Shown: positions 1 to 8,204 of the stretch, piece by piece | Layout: the number at the start of each line of letters is the position of its first letter | Numbering within the stretch: the first letter of the stretch is position 1 | Assembly (NCBI GenBank): GCA_020848815.1 | Contig: JADLHL010000111.1 | Coordinates: forward strand, 1-32,048 | From: Chitinophagaceae bacterium | GTDB lineage: Bacteria; Bacteroidota; Bacteroidia; Chitinophagales; Chitinophagaceae | DNA length: 32,048 nucleotides | Direction: 5' to 3' | Notes under the pieces: generated by a model | Told to the model about the DNA's origin: nothing | Database searches by the model: none | What the model saw: only the letters and a program-made list of their open reading frames with translations | Program-made: the position numbers and the translations under genes

Positions 1-2131
1 AAAAGTTTGGCTGGCCTGCTGCTTTTTGTGCCTGCTGGCGCAGGAAGTTGAGCTTGGTGGTTTGATCGTTGTGCTGCAGCAACACATCATCGCCTTCGTT
101 GATGGCGGGCCAAAAACCTACCACGCCTTTTGGAGTGAGCCATTGTTCTGCGGCTACTTTATCCAGCAATGCATTGGCATCGTTGTACAGTTTGGTAGCT
201 TCAGTTCCTACTACTTTATCCGTGAGTATGTCGGGGAAGTTGCCATGCATTTCCCAGGCGATGAAAAACGGTTTCCAATCGATGTACGGACGAAGTGTTT
301 CAACCGTAATATCTGTTATTGTTTTAGTGCCAGTAAATGCTGGCGTAGGTGGCGTGTAGCCTTCCCAGTTGATGGGCACTTTGTTTTGCTGTGCTGCTGC
401 CAGTGGCAAATAATTCTTCACCACTTTTTTGGCGTGAAAACTCTCGGCGAGTTTATCATATTCATTGCGCAGGGTATTCAAAAAACCAGATTTGGTATCG
501 TTGTTGAGCAGGCTGCCCGCAACCGTTACACTGCGGCTGGCATCCAGCACATGAATCACACCATTGTCGTACTGCGGTGCAATTTTTACAGCAGTGTGCA
601 TGCGGCTGGTGGTAGCGCCACCAATGAGCAGCGGCTGCTTCATACCCCGGCGTTTCATTTCGTGGGCCACATGTACCATTTCATCCAACGATGGCGTAAT
701 CAGTCCCGACAAGCCAATGATATCGGCACCTACTTTTTGTGCTTCTTCCAATATTTTATCGGTAGGCACCATTACACCCAAATCAACAATGCGATATCCG
801 TTACAAGCCAGTACCACACCTACAATGTTTTTACCAATGTCGTGTACATCGCCTTTTACGGTAGCCAACAGAATGGTTGCTACCTGAGAGGTATCAGCAT
901 TTTCTGCTTTTTCTGCTTCAATAAACGGAGTGAGGTAGGCCACGCTTTTCTTCATCACACGGGCACTTTTTACTACCTGTGGCAAAAACATTTTGCCGGC
1001 GCCAAACAAATCGCCCACCACATTCATACCATCCATCAGCGGGCCTTCAATTACATCCAACGGACGGGGTAGAAGCCGGCGGGCTTCTTCTGTATCCGCA
1101 TCCACATAATCGGTGATGCCGTTTACCAATGCATGCTTCAGTCTTTCGGCCACAGGTGCCAGGCGCCAGGTTTCATCTTTCTTTACTTCCTTGCCTTTTG
1201 CTTTTACTGTTTCGGCAAAGGCAATAAGTTTTTCGGTGGCTTCGTTGTTGTCGTTGTTGCGGTTCAGGATGACGTCTTCGCATAAATCTCTGAGCGTTGG
1301 CTCTATTTCATCGTACACCACCAGCTGGCCGGCGTTTACAATGCCCATATCCATGCCGGCTTTAATGGCATGATACAAAAACACACTGTGCATCGCTTCA
1401 CGAACGTGATCGTTGCCACGGAAAGAAAACGACAGGTTGCTGACACCGCCGCTTACTTTGGTCAAAGGCATCAGTTGTTTGATGCGACGGGTAGCGTTGA
1501 TGAAATCAACACCATAGTTGTTGTGCTCTTCGAGGCCGGTGGCTACGGCAAAAATGTTGGGGTCGAAAATGATATCCTGCGGATCGAAACCCACTTGCTC
1601 GGTGAGAATTTTATAGGCCCGGTGGCAAATTTCCACTTTGCGGTTTTCAGTATCGGCCTGGCCTACTTCGTCGAATGCCATTACAATTACGGCAGCACCA
1701 TAGTCGCGGCAAATGTGGGCCTGCTCTATGAACTTGGCTTCGCCTTCCTTCATCGAAATAGAGTTGACGATGCACTTACCTTGTACGCATTTCAAACCCG
1801 CTTCAATGATCTCAAATTTCGATGAATCAATCATCACAGGAATACGGGCAATGTCGGGTTCGCTTTGCAACAGGTTGAGGAAAGTAACCATGGCCTGTAC
1901 CCCATCGAGCAGGGCATCGTCCATGTTTACGTCGATGATTTGGGCACCGTTTTCTACCTGCTGGCGAGCTACGCTCAGGGCTTCTTCGTATTTGTTTTCC
2001 CGTATGAGGCGGGCAAACATTTTGGAACCCGTTACATTGGTTCTTTCACCAACGTTTACAAAGTTCGTTTCGGGCCGAACTACCAAGGGTTCAAGGCCGG
2101 CTAGTCTTAAGTATGGTTTGATGAGTGTCAT
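1..2131 (-). CDS. metH: Methionine synthase, cobalamin-dependent, pterin/B12/activation subunit (3' end outside window)
   Basis: Transfers methyl from 5-methyltetrahydrofolate through cobalamin to homocysteine in the cytoplasm. About 710 codons are visible, starting at the ATG at 2131. The N-terminus carries the pterin-binding signature ([11 protein letters not shown], about residues 26-36). It is followed by the cap region and the B12 domain with the DVHDIG motif, whose cobalt-ligand histidine is about residue 430 (codon 842-844), and with [11 protein letters not shown]. The start of the reactivation domain follows ([16 protein letters not shown]...LL), and the frame is open to base 1. There is no homocysteine-binding module on this chain; that lies in the separate gene at 2622-3638, as in many Bacteroidota. 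The GxxExxY gene and its flanking repeats sit between the halves, and the left repeat ends 7 bases upstream of this start codon. Family assignment is firm; the C-terminal end is unseen. Confidence 0.95.
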   Translation of the reverse strand, partial: MTLIKPYLRLAGLEPLVVRPETNFVNVGERTNVTGSKMFARLIRENKYEEALSVARQQVENGAQIIDVNMDDALLDGVQAMVTFLNLLQSEPDIARIPVMIDSSKFEIIEAGLKCVQGKCIVNSISMKEGEAKFIEQAHICRDYGAAVIVMAFDEVGQADTENRKVEICHRAYKILTEQVGFDPQDIIFDPNIFAVATGLEEHNNYGVDFINATRRIKQLMPLTKVSGGVSNLSFSFRGNDHVREAMHSVFLYHAIKAGMDMGIVNAGQLVVYDEIEPTLRDLCEDVILNRNNDNNEATEKLIAFAETVKAKGKEVKKDETWRLAPVAERLKHALVNGITDYVDADTEEARRLLPRPLDVIEGPLMDGMNVVGDLFGAGKMFLPQVVKSARVMKKSVAYLTPFIEAEKAENADTSQVATILLATVKGDVHDIGKNIVGVVLACNGYRIVDLGVMVPTDKILEEAQKVGADIIGLSGLITPSLDEMVHVAHEMKRRGMKQPLLIGGATTSRMHTAVKIAPQYDNGVIHVLDASRSVTVAGSLLNNDTKSGFLNTLRNEYDKLAESFHAKKVVKNYLPLAAAQQNKVPINWEGYTPPTPAFTGTKTITDITVETLRPYIDWKPFFIAWEMHGNFPDILTDKVVGTEATKLYNDANALLDKVAAEQWLTPKGVVGFWPAINEGDDVLLQHNDQTTKLNFLRQQAQKAAGQPNF

Positions 2132-2138
2132 GTTTTTT

Positions 2139-2178
2139 ACCACAGAGGAATCAGAGGTTGGCACAGAGTTGCGCAGAG
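2139..2178 (+). repeat. Left inverted repeat flanking the GxxExxY gene
   Basis: Begins ACCACAGAGG and continues with CAGAG/CACAGAG iterations. Aligned with the reverse complement of 2567-2606, about 31 of 40 positions match by eye. It occupies the leader of the metH C-terminal gene, so its transcript would form the 5' untranslated region there. A third copy is at 12828. Confidence 0.7.
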
Positions 2179-2184
2179 CAAATC

Positions 2185-2559
2185 TTAATACACAATTCGT
2201 TTGATTCCATCTTTTAAATGTTTACAATGAAAGTTGAGCAGGAGACCAACCTTACAACCAGAAAGTTTCAGGTAAGTGATGACTTGCGCAACATGAACAT
2301 CCGTTAATGCTTCTAAAGCTTTTGTTTCTATTACAACTTTGTTTTCAACCAAAAGATCTAGTCTGTATCCTACATCCAGTTTCACAGATTCATACACCAG
2401 CGGTAGTCCTTTTTCCTTTTCAGTATAAAGACCTGCTTTGTTTAACTCGTAATACAAGCACTCTTTATAACTTGATTCCAACAATCCTGGCCCTAATGCT
2501 GTGTGTACTTTAAATGCACAACCCAATATTTCTTCTGTTAGCTGATTGATGAATTCCAT
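2185..2559 (-). CDS. GxxExxY protein, PD-(D/E)XK nuclease-like
   Basis: A 124-residue protein of the GxxExxY family (PDDEXK_3). The naming motif is G25-x-x-E28-x-x-Y31. The candidate nuclease core follows: Asp68 in RLDLLV, then the E78-T-K80 strand, then H89 and Q92 of the usual HxxQ helix. All key residues are present and the length is normal for the family, so the copy looks intact. The molecular function of the family is not established. It lies between the two metH genes, on the same strand, within imperfect inverted repeats (2139-2178 and 2567-2606). Together they make a unit of roughly 470 bases that could be an inserted element. The ATG at 2559 is the only sensible start. Read-through from the upstream metH gene would transcribe it. 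Confidence 0.85.
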   Translation of the reverse strand: MEFINQLTEEILGCAFKVHTALGPGLLESSYKECLYYELNKAGLYTEKEKGLPLVYESVKLDVGYRLDLLVENKVVIETKALEALTDVHVAQVITYLKLSGCKVGLLLNFHCKHLKDGIKRIVY

Positions 2560-2566
2560 GTAGATA

Positions 2567-2606
2567 CTTTGTGTGACTCTGTGTGAACCTCAGTTGCCTC
2601 TGTGGT
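2567..2606 (-). repeat. Right inverted repeat flanking the GxxExxY gene
   Basis: On the minus strand this reads ACCACAGAGGCAACTGAGG and onward, pairing with the repeat at 2139-2178 in opposite orientation. It ends 15 bases before the stop codon of the homocysteine-binding metH gene and overlaps the leader of the GxxExxY gene. Confidence 0.7.
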
Positions 2607-2621
2607 TTAATATCTTTATGG

Positions 2622-3638
2622 TTACAACGCCTTCTCCACCACCGGCACTTCCCTTGGCTTCAGGCTTTTTACGTGCTGGGCAATGTGGCGGATGTGGTCG
2701 GGTGTGGTGCCGCAGCAACCGCCTACAATGTTTACATAACCTTCTTTGGCCCACTCTTCTATAAAGTGAGCCGTTTCGTGTGGTTGTTCGTCGTATTCGC
2801 CCATGGCGTTGGGCAGGCCGGCATTGGGGTAGGCACTGGTGAAGCAGCTGGCGATCTGGCTCAGCTCTTCGATGTGGCTACGCATTTCCTGCGCACCCAG
2901 AGCACAGTTGAGGCCCACACTCAGCGGACGGGCATGCGCCACACTGGTGTAAAATGCTTCCAGCGTTTGGCCACTCAGGGTGCGGCCGCTGGCATCGGTA
3001 ATAGTACCGCTGATGCTGATGGGCAGCTCGGGCTTACCGCTGTCGCGGAAATATTTTTTCACCGCTACTATAGCTGCCTTGGCGTTGAGCGTATCAAAAA
3101 CGGTTTCGATGAGGAGCAGGTCTACGCCCCCTTCTACCAATGCCTGCACCTGTGTGTAATAGGCTTCCATGGCTTCGTCGAAGCTGAGGGCCCGGTAGCC
3201 GGGGTTGTTCACATCGGGGCTGAGCGATAAGGTTTTGTTCATGGGGCCAATGGCGCCGGCCACAAACTTGGGCGTGCTGTCGCCGGTTTCGGCACGGTAC
3301 TCCTCAATGGCCTGGCGGGCACATTGGGCCGCGGCCACGTTGAGCTCATGGGCCAGTGCCTCCATGCCGTAATCGGCGAGTGAAACCACCTGGCAGTTGA
3401 AGGTGTTGGTTTCAATAATATCGGCGCCGGCCTGCAGGTATTGCTTGTGAATGCCCACAATGATGTGCGGCTGCGTAAGGCACAACAGGTCGTTGTTGCC
3501 TTTGAGATCGCTGGGCCAATCTTTGAAACGTTCGCCGCGGTAGTCGGCTTCTTCGAGTTTGTGGCGCTGTATCATGGTGCCCATGGCGCCATCAATGACT
3601 AAAATGCGTTTGCTGAGTTCTTCGCGTATGTTGCTCAT
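2622..3638 (-). CDS. metH: Homocysteine-binding subunit of methionine synthase (MetH N-terminal module)
   Basis: A 338-residue homocysteine S-methyltransferase domain that activates homocysteine as a zinc thiolate for the B12 subunit encoded downstream. The N-terminus shows the family opening [22 protein letters not shown] follows near residue 80. The zinc ligands are the Cys of VGLNC and the CysCys of VGGCCGTTP near the C-terminus. The start is placed at the ATG at 3638 (MSNIREEL), because the longer reading (to 3785) would add 49 residues without homology to the family. In E. coli this is the first domain of a single ~1,200-residue MetH; here it is a free-standing chain followed after 62 bases by the GxxExxY gene and then by the second metH gene. 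I found no recognisable SAM or cobalamin riboswitch in its leader, though a covariance search would be needed to exclude one. Confidence 0.93.
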   Translation of the reverse strand: MSNIREELSKRILVIDGAMGTMIQRHKLEEADYRGERFKDWPSDLKGNNDLLCLTQPHIIVGIHKQYLQAGADIIETNTFNCQVVSLADYGMEALAHELNVAAAQCARQAIEEYRAETGDSTPKFVAGAIGPMNKTLSLSPDVNNPGYRALSFDEAMEAYYTQVQALVEGGVDLLLIETVFDTLNAKAAIVAVKKYFRDSGKPELPISISGTITDASGRTLSGQTLEAFYTSVAHARPLSVGLNCALGAQEMRSHIEELSQIASCFTSAYPNAGLPNAMGEYDEQPHETAHFIEEWAKEGYVNIVGGCCGTTPDHIRHIAQHVKSLKPREVPVVEKAL

Positions 3639-3670
3639 AGTATGTTCAGGTTTGCACTGCGGCTGAAGTG

Positions 3671-3688
3671 TCCCGATAGCTATCGGGA
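3671..3688. repeat. 18-base perfect palindrome TCCCGATAGCTATCGGGA
   Basis: A perfect palindrome with an identical copy at 12896-12913. Short GTG/CAC arms extend it imperfectly. It lies in the leader of metH, between genes. From general knowledge, this word is a frequent intergenic repeat in Bacteroidota genomes. There is no T tract, so it is not a classical terminator. Confidence 0.8.
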
Positions 3689-3815
3689 GACACAACCGGT
3701 GCTGTAAAGTAGTACCACTGCTTGTGACCACAGTATTAAAATGCTGAACTATAAACGAGGGAAAATCCGGAGTGGAAGTACACATCGTTTATTAGTTCGG
3801 TGAAGATGCTGTTTC

Positions 3816-3850
3816 GTTTGTGGTGCTTCGACAAGCTCAGCATAACAAAC
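3816..3850. repeat. Imperfect hairpin repeat with CTTCGACAAGCTCAG core
   Basis: Outer arms GTTTGT (3816-3821) and ACAAAC (3845-3850) enclose the core CTTCGACAAGCTCAG (3826-3840), with TGCT/AGCA pairing inside the arms. The core word is a familiar dispersed intergenic repeat in environmental bacterial genomes. Only one copy is seen here. Confidence 0.55.
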
Positions 3851-3942
3851 TACTTACCCAGCAGGCCGAACAATAAACAAATCCGCCTGCCGGATGGCAA
3901 AGGTATTGCAAAATGCTGAATGGGCGGGTTTGCTAAAAACGG

Positions 3943-3970
3943 AAAACCGCTGCCTTGCGACAACGGTTTT
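3943..3970 (-). terminator. Possible terminator of the lipoprotein/two-component operon
   Basis: On the minus strand AAAACCG pairs with CGGTTTT across a 14-base loop that has its own TTG/CAA pairing. It is followed by CCGTTTTT. It begins 35 bases after the stop codon of the small lipoprotein gene. The stem is short and the T tract interrupted, so confidence is moderate. Confidence 0.4.
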
Positions 3971-4005
3971 ATAACCCTAAGCGTACCCTTGAAATCAATA
4001 TGGTA

Positions 4006-4392
4006 TCAGAGCGACAAATGCAGTTGGTCGTCTTGCAGTGGATTGTCGTCTTTGAGTTGAATGTTGTTGCTGCCGAAGCTGACGATTTGCCAATCATCAT
4101 TGAGCTCACTCAAGATGGCGTGGGTGCCAAAATCGATGATGAATTTGGTGCTGGTTTTGCTCCAGGTACCGGTGGCGGTATTGCTGCCGTTGATGGCTTC
4201 GGCTTTGCCGCCTGCATTGAAGCGAATGGTCCAGCCACTGAAGTTGCTGGTCTCATCTTTTTTGTCCCAGAAGTAAGACACTTTCCAATCGCCGGGCGTG
4301 GCTGGCGTGTTGGGCGATACAATGTCATCGCTGCTGCGTTCGCAAGCAGTGAAGAGAACGGTGAGCAAAGCGGCTATGAAGATTTTTTTCAT
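4006..4392 (-). CDS. Small putative lipoprotein, lipocalin-like
   Basis: A 128-residue exported protein. The start at 4392 (MKKIFIAALL) gives a clean signal peptide ending in a lipobox (LFTAC, Cys17); the longer reading to 4491 adds an N-terminus unlike a signal. The mature part has a linker (SSDDIVSPNTPATPGD), then short beta-rich segments with W/Y/F and Gly (SGWTIRFNAGGKAE, TGTWSKTSTKFIIDFG), resembling the small lipocalin-like lipoproteins common in Bacteroidota. No catalytic motif is visible. It lies 104 bases downstream of the LytTR regulator gene, so it is either the last gene of that operon or its own unit. Function unknown. Confidence 0.7.
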   Translation of the reverse strand: MKKIFIAALLTVLFTACERSSDDIVSPNTPATPGDWKVSYFWDKKDETSNFSGWTIRFNAGGKAEAINGSNTATGTWSKTSTKFIIDFGTHAILSELNDDWQIVSFGSNNIQLKDDNPLQDDQLHLSL

Positions 4393-4496
4393 AAACAGGT
4401 GGTTGTGATGTTGTAGAATGCCTGCAAGATGCAAACAACAACTGCCTGCTGCCAACCCATACTCACCGAAGCGGGAATAGCATTGTCTCAACCGGA

Positions 4497-5267
4497 TTAT
4501 ACGGCTGGCGAATCATCGAGCCATTGCTTGAAGGCGGCGGCTCTTTCGCTGCTCACAATGGTTTCGAGTTTGGTAGGCGGGTTGAGTTTGATGAGTACCC
4601 GGGCCTTGGTGTAGGTAAGCATTTCGGCAATGGATTCTACCGAAATAATGAACTGCCGGTTGATGCGGAAAAAACGCCGCGGATCGAGAGCTGCTTCGAG
4701 CTCATCCATGTTGTAATCTACAATGTAGCGTTTGTTATCGTGGGTTATCAGATAGCTGGCTTTGTTTTCGGTGTAGCAATAGGCTACTGCACTGGTATCA
4801 ACGGTTTTGAGGTGCTCGCCATAGCGAACAGCAAAGCGTTGCTTGTAGGTTTTTGCAGTGGGTTGCATGGCTTGCAACAACGATGTCCAATCGGGCACTG
4901 CTGCGGGTTGTTGCTGATACAATCGCTTGTATTTATCCATGGCGGCCTGCAGCTCACTTTCTTTTACCGGCTTTAGCAAATAATCAATGCTGTTGAGCTT
5001 GAAAGCATCAATCGCATATTCATCGTACGCCGTGGTGAAAATGATAGGACAACGGACATCGACTTGTGTAAACACATGAAAGCTGTTGCCATCGGCCAGG
5101 TGTATGTCCATTACCAGCAAATCGGGTTGTCGTTGTTTCAATGCGGCTACGGTATCGGCCACGGTGGCATAGGTGGCGCCAATGGTGGCTTGTGGGGCTG
5201 CCTGCTGCAGCATTTTGGCCATGCGGCTGGCCGCCAGTTGTTCGTCTTCAATAATCCAGATGTCCAT
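4497..5267 (-). CDS. LytTR-family response regulator
   Basis: A cytoplasmic DNA-binding response regulator of 256 residues. The receiver domain opens MDIWIIEDE with acidic residues E7/D8/E9. The phosphoacceptor is Asp54 (VMDIHLADG), Thr78/Thr79 follow in FTTAYDEYA, and Lys99 is in LLKPVK. The C-terminal half is a LytTR domain (RYGEHLKTV near 140, FFRINRQFIIS near 210). The chosen start is ATG 5267, matching the family opening. An in-frame ATG at 5300 overlaps the stop codon of the upstream kinase as TAATG and would add 11 residues, so translational coupling from there is a real alternative. Together with the kinase at 5300-8188 it forms a LytS/LytR-type pair; targets are not shown by the sequence, but the upstream envelope genes are the obvious candidates. 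Confidence 0.93.
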   Translation of the reverse strand: MDIWIIEDEQLAASRMAKMLQQAAPQATIGATYATVADTVAALKQRQPDLLVMDIHLADGNSFHVFTQVDVRCPIIFTTAYDEYAIDAFKLNSIDYLLKPVKESELQAAMDKYKRLYQQQPAAVPDWTSLLQAMQPTAKTYKQRFAVRYGEHLKTVDTSAVAYCYTENKASYLITHDNKRYIVDYNMDELEAALDPRRFFRINRQFIISVESIAEMLTYTKARVLIKLNPPTKLETIVSSERAAAFKQWLDDSPAV

Positions 5268-5299
5268 AAAAAATTCAATCATTGGTTGATGCAATGGCA

Positions 5300-8188
5300 T
5301 TAGCGGGGTATGGGTACAGAAACGGTAAAGTGTGTGGCACTGTGTACAATATCGATGTGCTTACCCGTGAGTAACTGGTAGCGGTGTTCAATGTTTTGCA
5401 AGCCCATTCCTTCCCCTTTTTCTGCAGCAATTTTGGGTAGCAGGTTGTTGCTCACTGTTATCCAATCGGTGCTCACAGCAATGTGAATGCGCAATGGATT
5501 GGCCACTGTAAGGCTGTTGTGTTTAATGGCGTTTTCGATGAGTAACTGCAAAGTGAGAGGTGCAATTTTTGCCGCATTGATGGCGTCTTCATCACCACTC
5601 AGATCCAACTGTAAGGCGTTGCCAAAACGTTGTTGTTGAATGAACACATAATCGGCCACCAATGCCAACTCGCTGCGCAGTGGTATGGTGTCTTCATTTC
5701 TAAACTGCACAATCTTGCGGAAGAAATCGCTGAGGTGTGCGGTGTAATCGAGGGCTTGTTTTTTGCGGTCATCTTCTATCAAAGCCATGAGTGTATTAAG
5801 GCTGTTGAAAAAGAAGTGCGGACTCACCTGGCTTTTCAGCGTAGCCAGCTGGCTTTGCAAATGTGCCTGCTGCAATTGCTGTACATGCTGTTGTTGTTTT
5901 TCGCGGTAGCGAATGAGCCACCACAGCAGCCCCGCCAGCAAGCCCGATGCCAATACAATAAACCACCAACGCTGCCACAATGGTTTGGCAATGCTGAACT
6001 GATACACTGCCACCGGCGACAAACCAAAAGAACCATTGACCGATGCCCGTACCCGAAATACATAATTGCCGGGTGGCAGTTTCGGAAAATTGACATAGTG
6101 ATCTTTGGTCGTCATCCATTTGTTGCTCAGGCCTTCGAGCATGTATTGAAACTGCATGTCGGCGGCATGTGTAAAGTCAACCGCATTGAAATGAAAACCG
6201 AAATTGTTTTCATCGCTGCCGAAACGATTGTGGCTATTGCTATCAATATCGTTGAGGAAAAGCGTGATGCGTTCAAAGTATGTTTTGGGCGGATGCAATG
6301 CTGTAGTGCTAACGCTGTACAATGCCGTGCCAGCTGCTATAAGCACACTGCTACGGCCGTAGGTAGCAATGGCATTGAGATCGGTGTTTATAGCAGGCAG
6401 CCCTTGTGCTTTGCCCCAATGCTGTACCACCATGGTGCGGGTGTCAATGAGGTCGATGCCTTCGGCGGTAACGGCTACAATATTACCCGCTTCATCTGCT
6501 TTCAGCAGCGACACCGCATCACTACTCAAACCATTGCCCGTATTAAAAGCATGCACCTTATGCTGTTCGATATAATGCAACCCGCCATTCATTACATTCA
6601 TCCAAATGCGGCCCTTGCTGTCTTCTGCCAAGGTGTACACCACATCGTTGTTGAGGCCTTCTTTTTCGGTGAAGTGTTTGTATTCACCGTTGCTCAGCAT
6701 GGTTACACCTTTACCATCGGTAGCAAACCATACTTTACCCTTGCTGTCTTGCAAAATATCGTAGATGTAATTGGTGCCAATGGATTGAATATTGCCCACC
6801 ATATCCAGCTTGTATACGGGTAGTTGCGCATCGCCGGCCCATTGCATGCTGCCATGCAAAGCACCTTCGAGGCTGCTTACCCAAATATCATTTTTATAGC
6901 CGCTGATGCTGAGCACACTGGCATTGCGCAAATCATTATTATCCGGTAGTGGTTGCATGTTGCCGGTAGCCATATCCAGCAACCATATACCATTGCCCAT
7001 GGTACCAATCCACAACACATTGGCTGCATCGAGGTACAATGAAGTAATGGTAGAAGCTTCGCCACTGGTGGGTATGCGGTAGCGTTTGCTTTGCCCTTGC
7101 TGCACCGCTATCACCTGATTGTGCGATGCATACCAAATAGCACCATTGGCTGCAGCATGTATGGCATGCAGGTGTTGAATATCGGCCGATGGCAGGTCGA
7201 ACATTTTACGAACATGTGCATCCAAATGCAGTTGCACATTGTTTTGCTGTGCCGTCCAAATATGTTCGTCTTTGTCTACCAGCAAATGCGCAATGCTGCC
7301 GGTATTTCGCTGAAAGCCCGATGGTAAAAATGTAGCCGCAGTAGGTTGCAATTGCAAGAGACCGCTATCGGCAGTGGCTACTAAAAAAGCGTTGCCCAAC
7401 CATTGCACACCGGTTACTGCACCGGCTGTCCAACGGTTGCTCCGTTCCAATACCCGCAGGCCTTGGGGTTGTAATTGTAAAATAGAATAACCATTGTCCT
7501 GATGGCCGGCTACAATTCGTCCGTCAATAGCTATAGCTAAATGTGTGGTGATGTTATCGGCCAAACCCTGACGGGTACCCACCGCTTGAATCTGCTTTTT
7601 TCCTTTGGTAAAACGAATGAGATTGACACCACCATCTGTGGATGCCAGCACTGCATCTTTTACCACCAACAGGTCGTATACATAATCATCACTCAAGCCA
7701 TCGGCAGTGTTGATATTGTACCATTTTTTATTGTCGTAGCAATACACACCTTCGCCAGCAGTGCCACACCAAATGCGGCCTTGCGCATCGGCCTTAATGC
7801 TGGTCACTGCCTGATTGAATTTTCCTTCTTCAAAAACTAACTGGCGGTAGCTGCCATGTTGTACTTCGGCCAAGGCTCCATTGCTAAACCCTGCCCACAC
7901 TTTGCCATTGGGCAGTGCGGCAATAGCAGTAACATGCGAAGTACCAATGCTGGTATCGGCGCTGTATTTGGTAAAGCCAGTTCCACTAAATGCATGAATA
8001 CCACTTACGGTACCCAACAGTAGATAGCCATTGGGGTGTTGCGTCAGGCATTCAATTTTGGCATTGCGGTTGCCATCTTGCAGGGTAAACGATTGCTGCG
8101 CTGTAGCTGTATGCACACACAACAGTAGGCTGAGCCAACAGGCCAGCCAAATCCGGTTTGTGATATGAGCGGTTGCATACATGCACAT
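5300..8188 (-). CDS. Two-component sensor kinase with beta-propeller sensor (Reg_prop/Y_Y_Y/His_kinase)
   Basis: A 962-residue membrane sensor kinase. A signal peptide covers about residues 1-30 (ends TATAQ). Many two-component-propeller repeats follow across about 35-640, with signatures such as DSKGKVWFATDG and DSKGRIWMNVMNGGL. A Y_Y_Y domain lies around 675-730 (LEGLSNKWM, LPPGNYVFRVRA), and one transmembrane helix spans about 741-761. After a Gln-rich coiled stretch comes the His_kinase domain with the phospho-His at about 791 (SPHFFFNSLN). The ATP-binding part has LLIENAIKHN and GMGLQNIEHRY. This is a one-helix LytS-type architecture with a periplasmic propeller, as in Bacteroidota polymer- or envelope-sensing kinases. 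It overlaps the regulator's possible start by one base and starts 16 bases after the upstream YceI gene, so it is likely co-transcribed with the cytochrome/YceI genes. Start ATG 8188; ATG 8182 is equally possible. Confidence 0.93.
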   Translation of the reverse strand: MCMYATAHITNRIWLACWLSLLLCVHTATAQQSFTLQDGNRNAKIECLTQHPNGYLLLGTVSGIHAFSGTGFTKYSADTSIGTSHVTAIAALPNGKVWAGFSNGALAEVQHGSYRQLVFEEGKFNQAVTSIKADAQGRIWCGTAGEGVYCYDNKKWYNINTADGLSDDYVYDLLVVKDAVLASTDGGVNLIRFTKGKKQIQAVGTRQGLADNITTHLAIAIDGRIVAGHQDNGYSILQLQPQGLRVLERSNRWTAGAVTGVQWLGNAFLVATADSGLLQLQPTAATFLPSGFQRNTGSIAHLLVDKDEHIWTAQQNNVQLHLDAHVRKMFDLPSADIQHLHAIHAAANGAIWYASHNQVIAVQQGQSKRYRIPTSGEASTITSLYLDAANVLWIGTMGNGIWLLDMATGNMQPLPDNNDLRNASVLSISGYKNDIWVSSLEGALHGSMQWAGDAQLPVYKLDMVGNIQSIGTNYIYDILQDSKGKVWFATDGKGVTMLSNGEYKHFTEKEGLNNDVVYTLAEDSKGRIWMNVMNGGLHYIEQHKVHAFNTGNGLSSDAVSLLKADEAGNIVAVTAEGIDLIDTRTMVVQHWGKAQGLPAINTDLNAIATYGRSSVLIAAGTALYSVSTTALHPPKTYFERITLFLNDIDSNSHNRFGSDENNFGFHFNAVDFTHAADMQFQYMLEGLSNKWMTTKDHYVNFPKLPPGNYVFRVRASVNGSFGLSPVAVYQFSIAKPLWQRWWFIVLASGLLAGLLWWLIRYREKQQQHVQQLQQAHLQSQLATLKSQVSPHFFFNSLNTLMALIEDDRKKQALDYTAHLSDFFRKIVQFRNEDTIPLRSELALVADYVFIQQQRFGNALQLDLSGDEDAINAAKIAPLTLQLLIENAIKHNSLTVANPLRIHIAVSTDWITVSNNLLPKIAAEKGEGMGLQNIEHRYQLLTGKHIDIVHSATHFTVSVPIPR

Positions 8189-8204
8189 GCGTTATGAGTG
8201 TCTG

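Larger units (their letters stand above)
3639..4005. other. Gene-free stretch with short dispersed repeats
   Basis: This 367-base region separates the metH operon from the end of the cytochrome/two-component locus. It holds the 18-base palindrome at 3671-3688, a GCTTCGACAAGCTCAGC-type imperfect hairpin at 3816-3850, and a possible terminator at 3943-3970. No coding sequence with family-like features is visible. It must also contain the promoter of the metH operon, but no clear TAnnTTTG box stands out. Confidence 0.7.

Noticed and set aside
26-1072. Long plus-strand open frames opposite metH, the kinases and the M16 genes
   Set aside because: They lie antisense to strongly recognised genes, show no family motifs and have compositions typical of mirrored coding sequence.
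2185-2559. GxxExxY gene as part of a toxin-antitoxin pair
   Set aside because: No small partner gene is adjacent; neighbours are metH parts and repeats.
2583-3230. 215-residue plus-strand frame opposite the homocysteine-binding gene
   Set aside because: Complement shadow of a gene with clear zinc-site motifs; no independent support.
2131-3638. metH broken by frameshift or insertion (pseudogene)
   Set aside because: Each part has its own plausible ATG, complete domain boundaries and intact motifs, and a split of this kind is normal in Bacteroidota.
3639-3800. SAM or cobalamin riboswitch upstream of metH
   Set aside because: Expected for this gene in some bacteria, but I could not see the conserved B12-box or SAM aptamer cores; the palindrome there is a dispersed repeat. 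A covariance-model search would decide.
5268-5300. N-terminal extension of the LytTR regulator as the certain start
   Set aside because: The TAATG overlap makes it possible, but the receiver domain opens at MDIWIIEDE, so it is kept only as an alternative.
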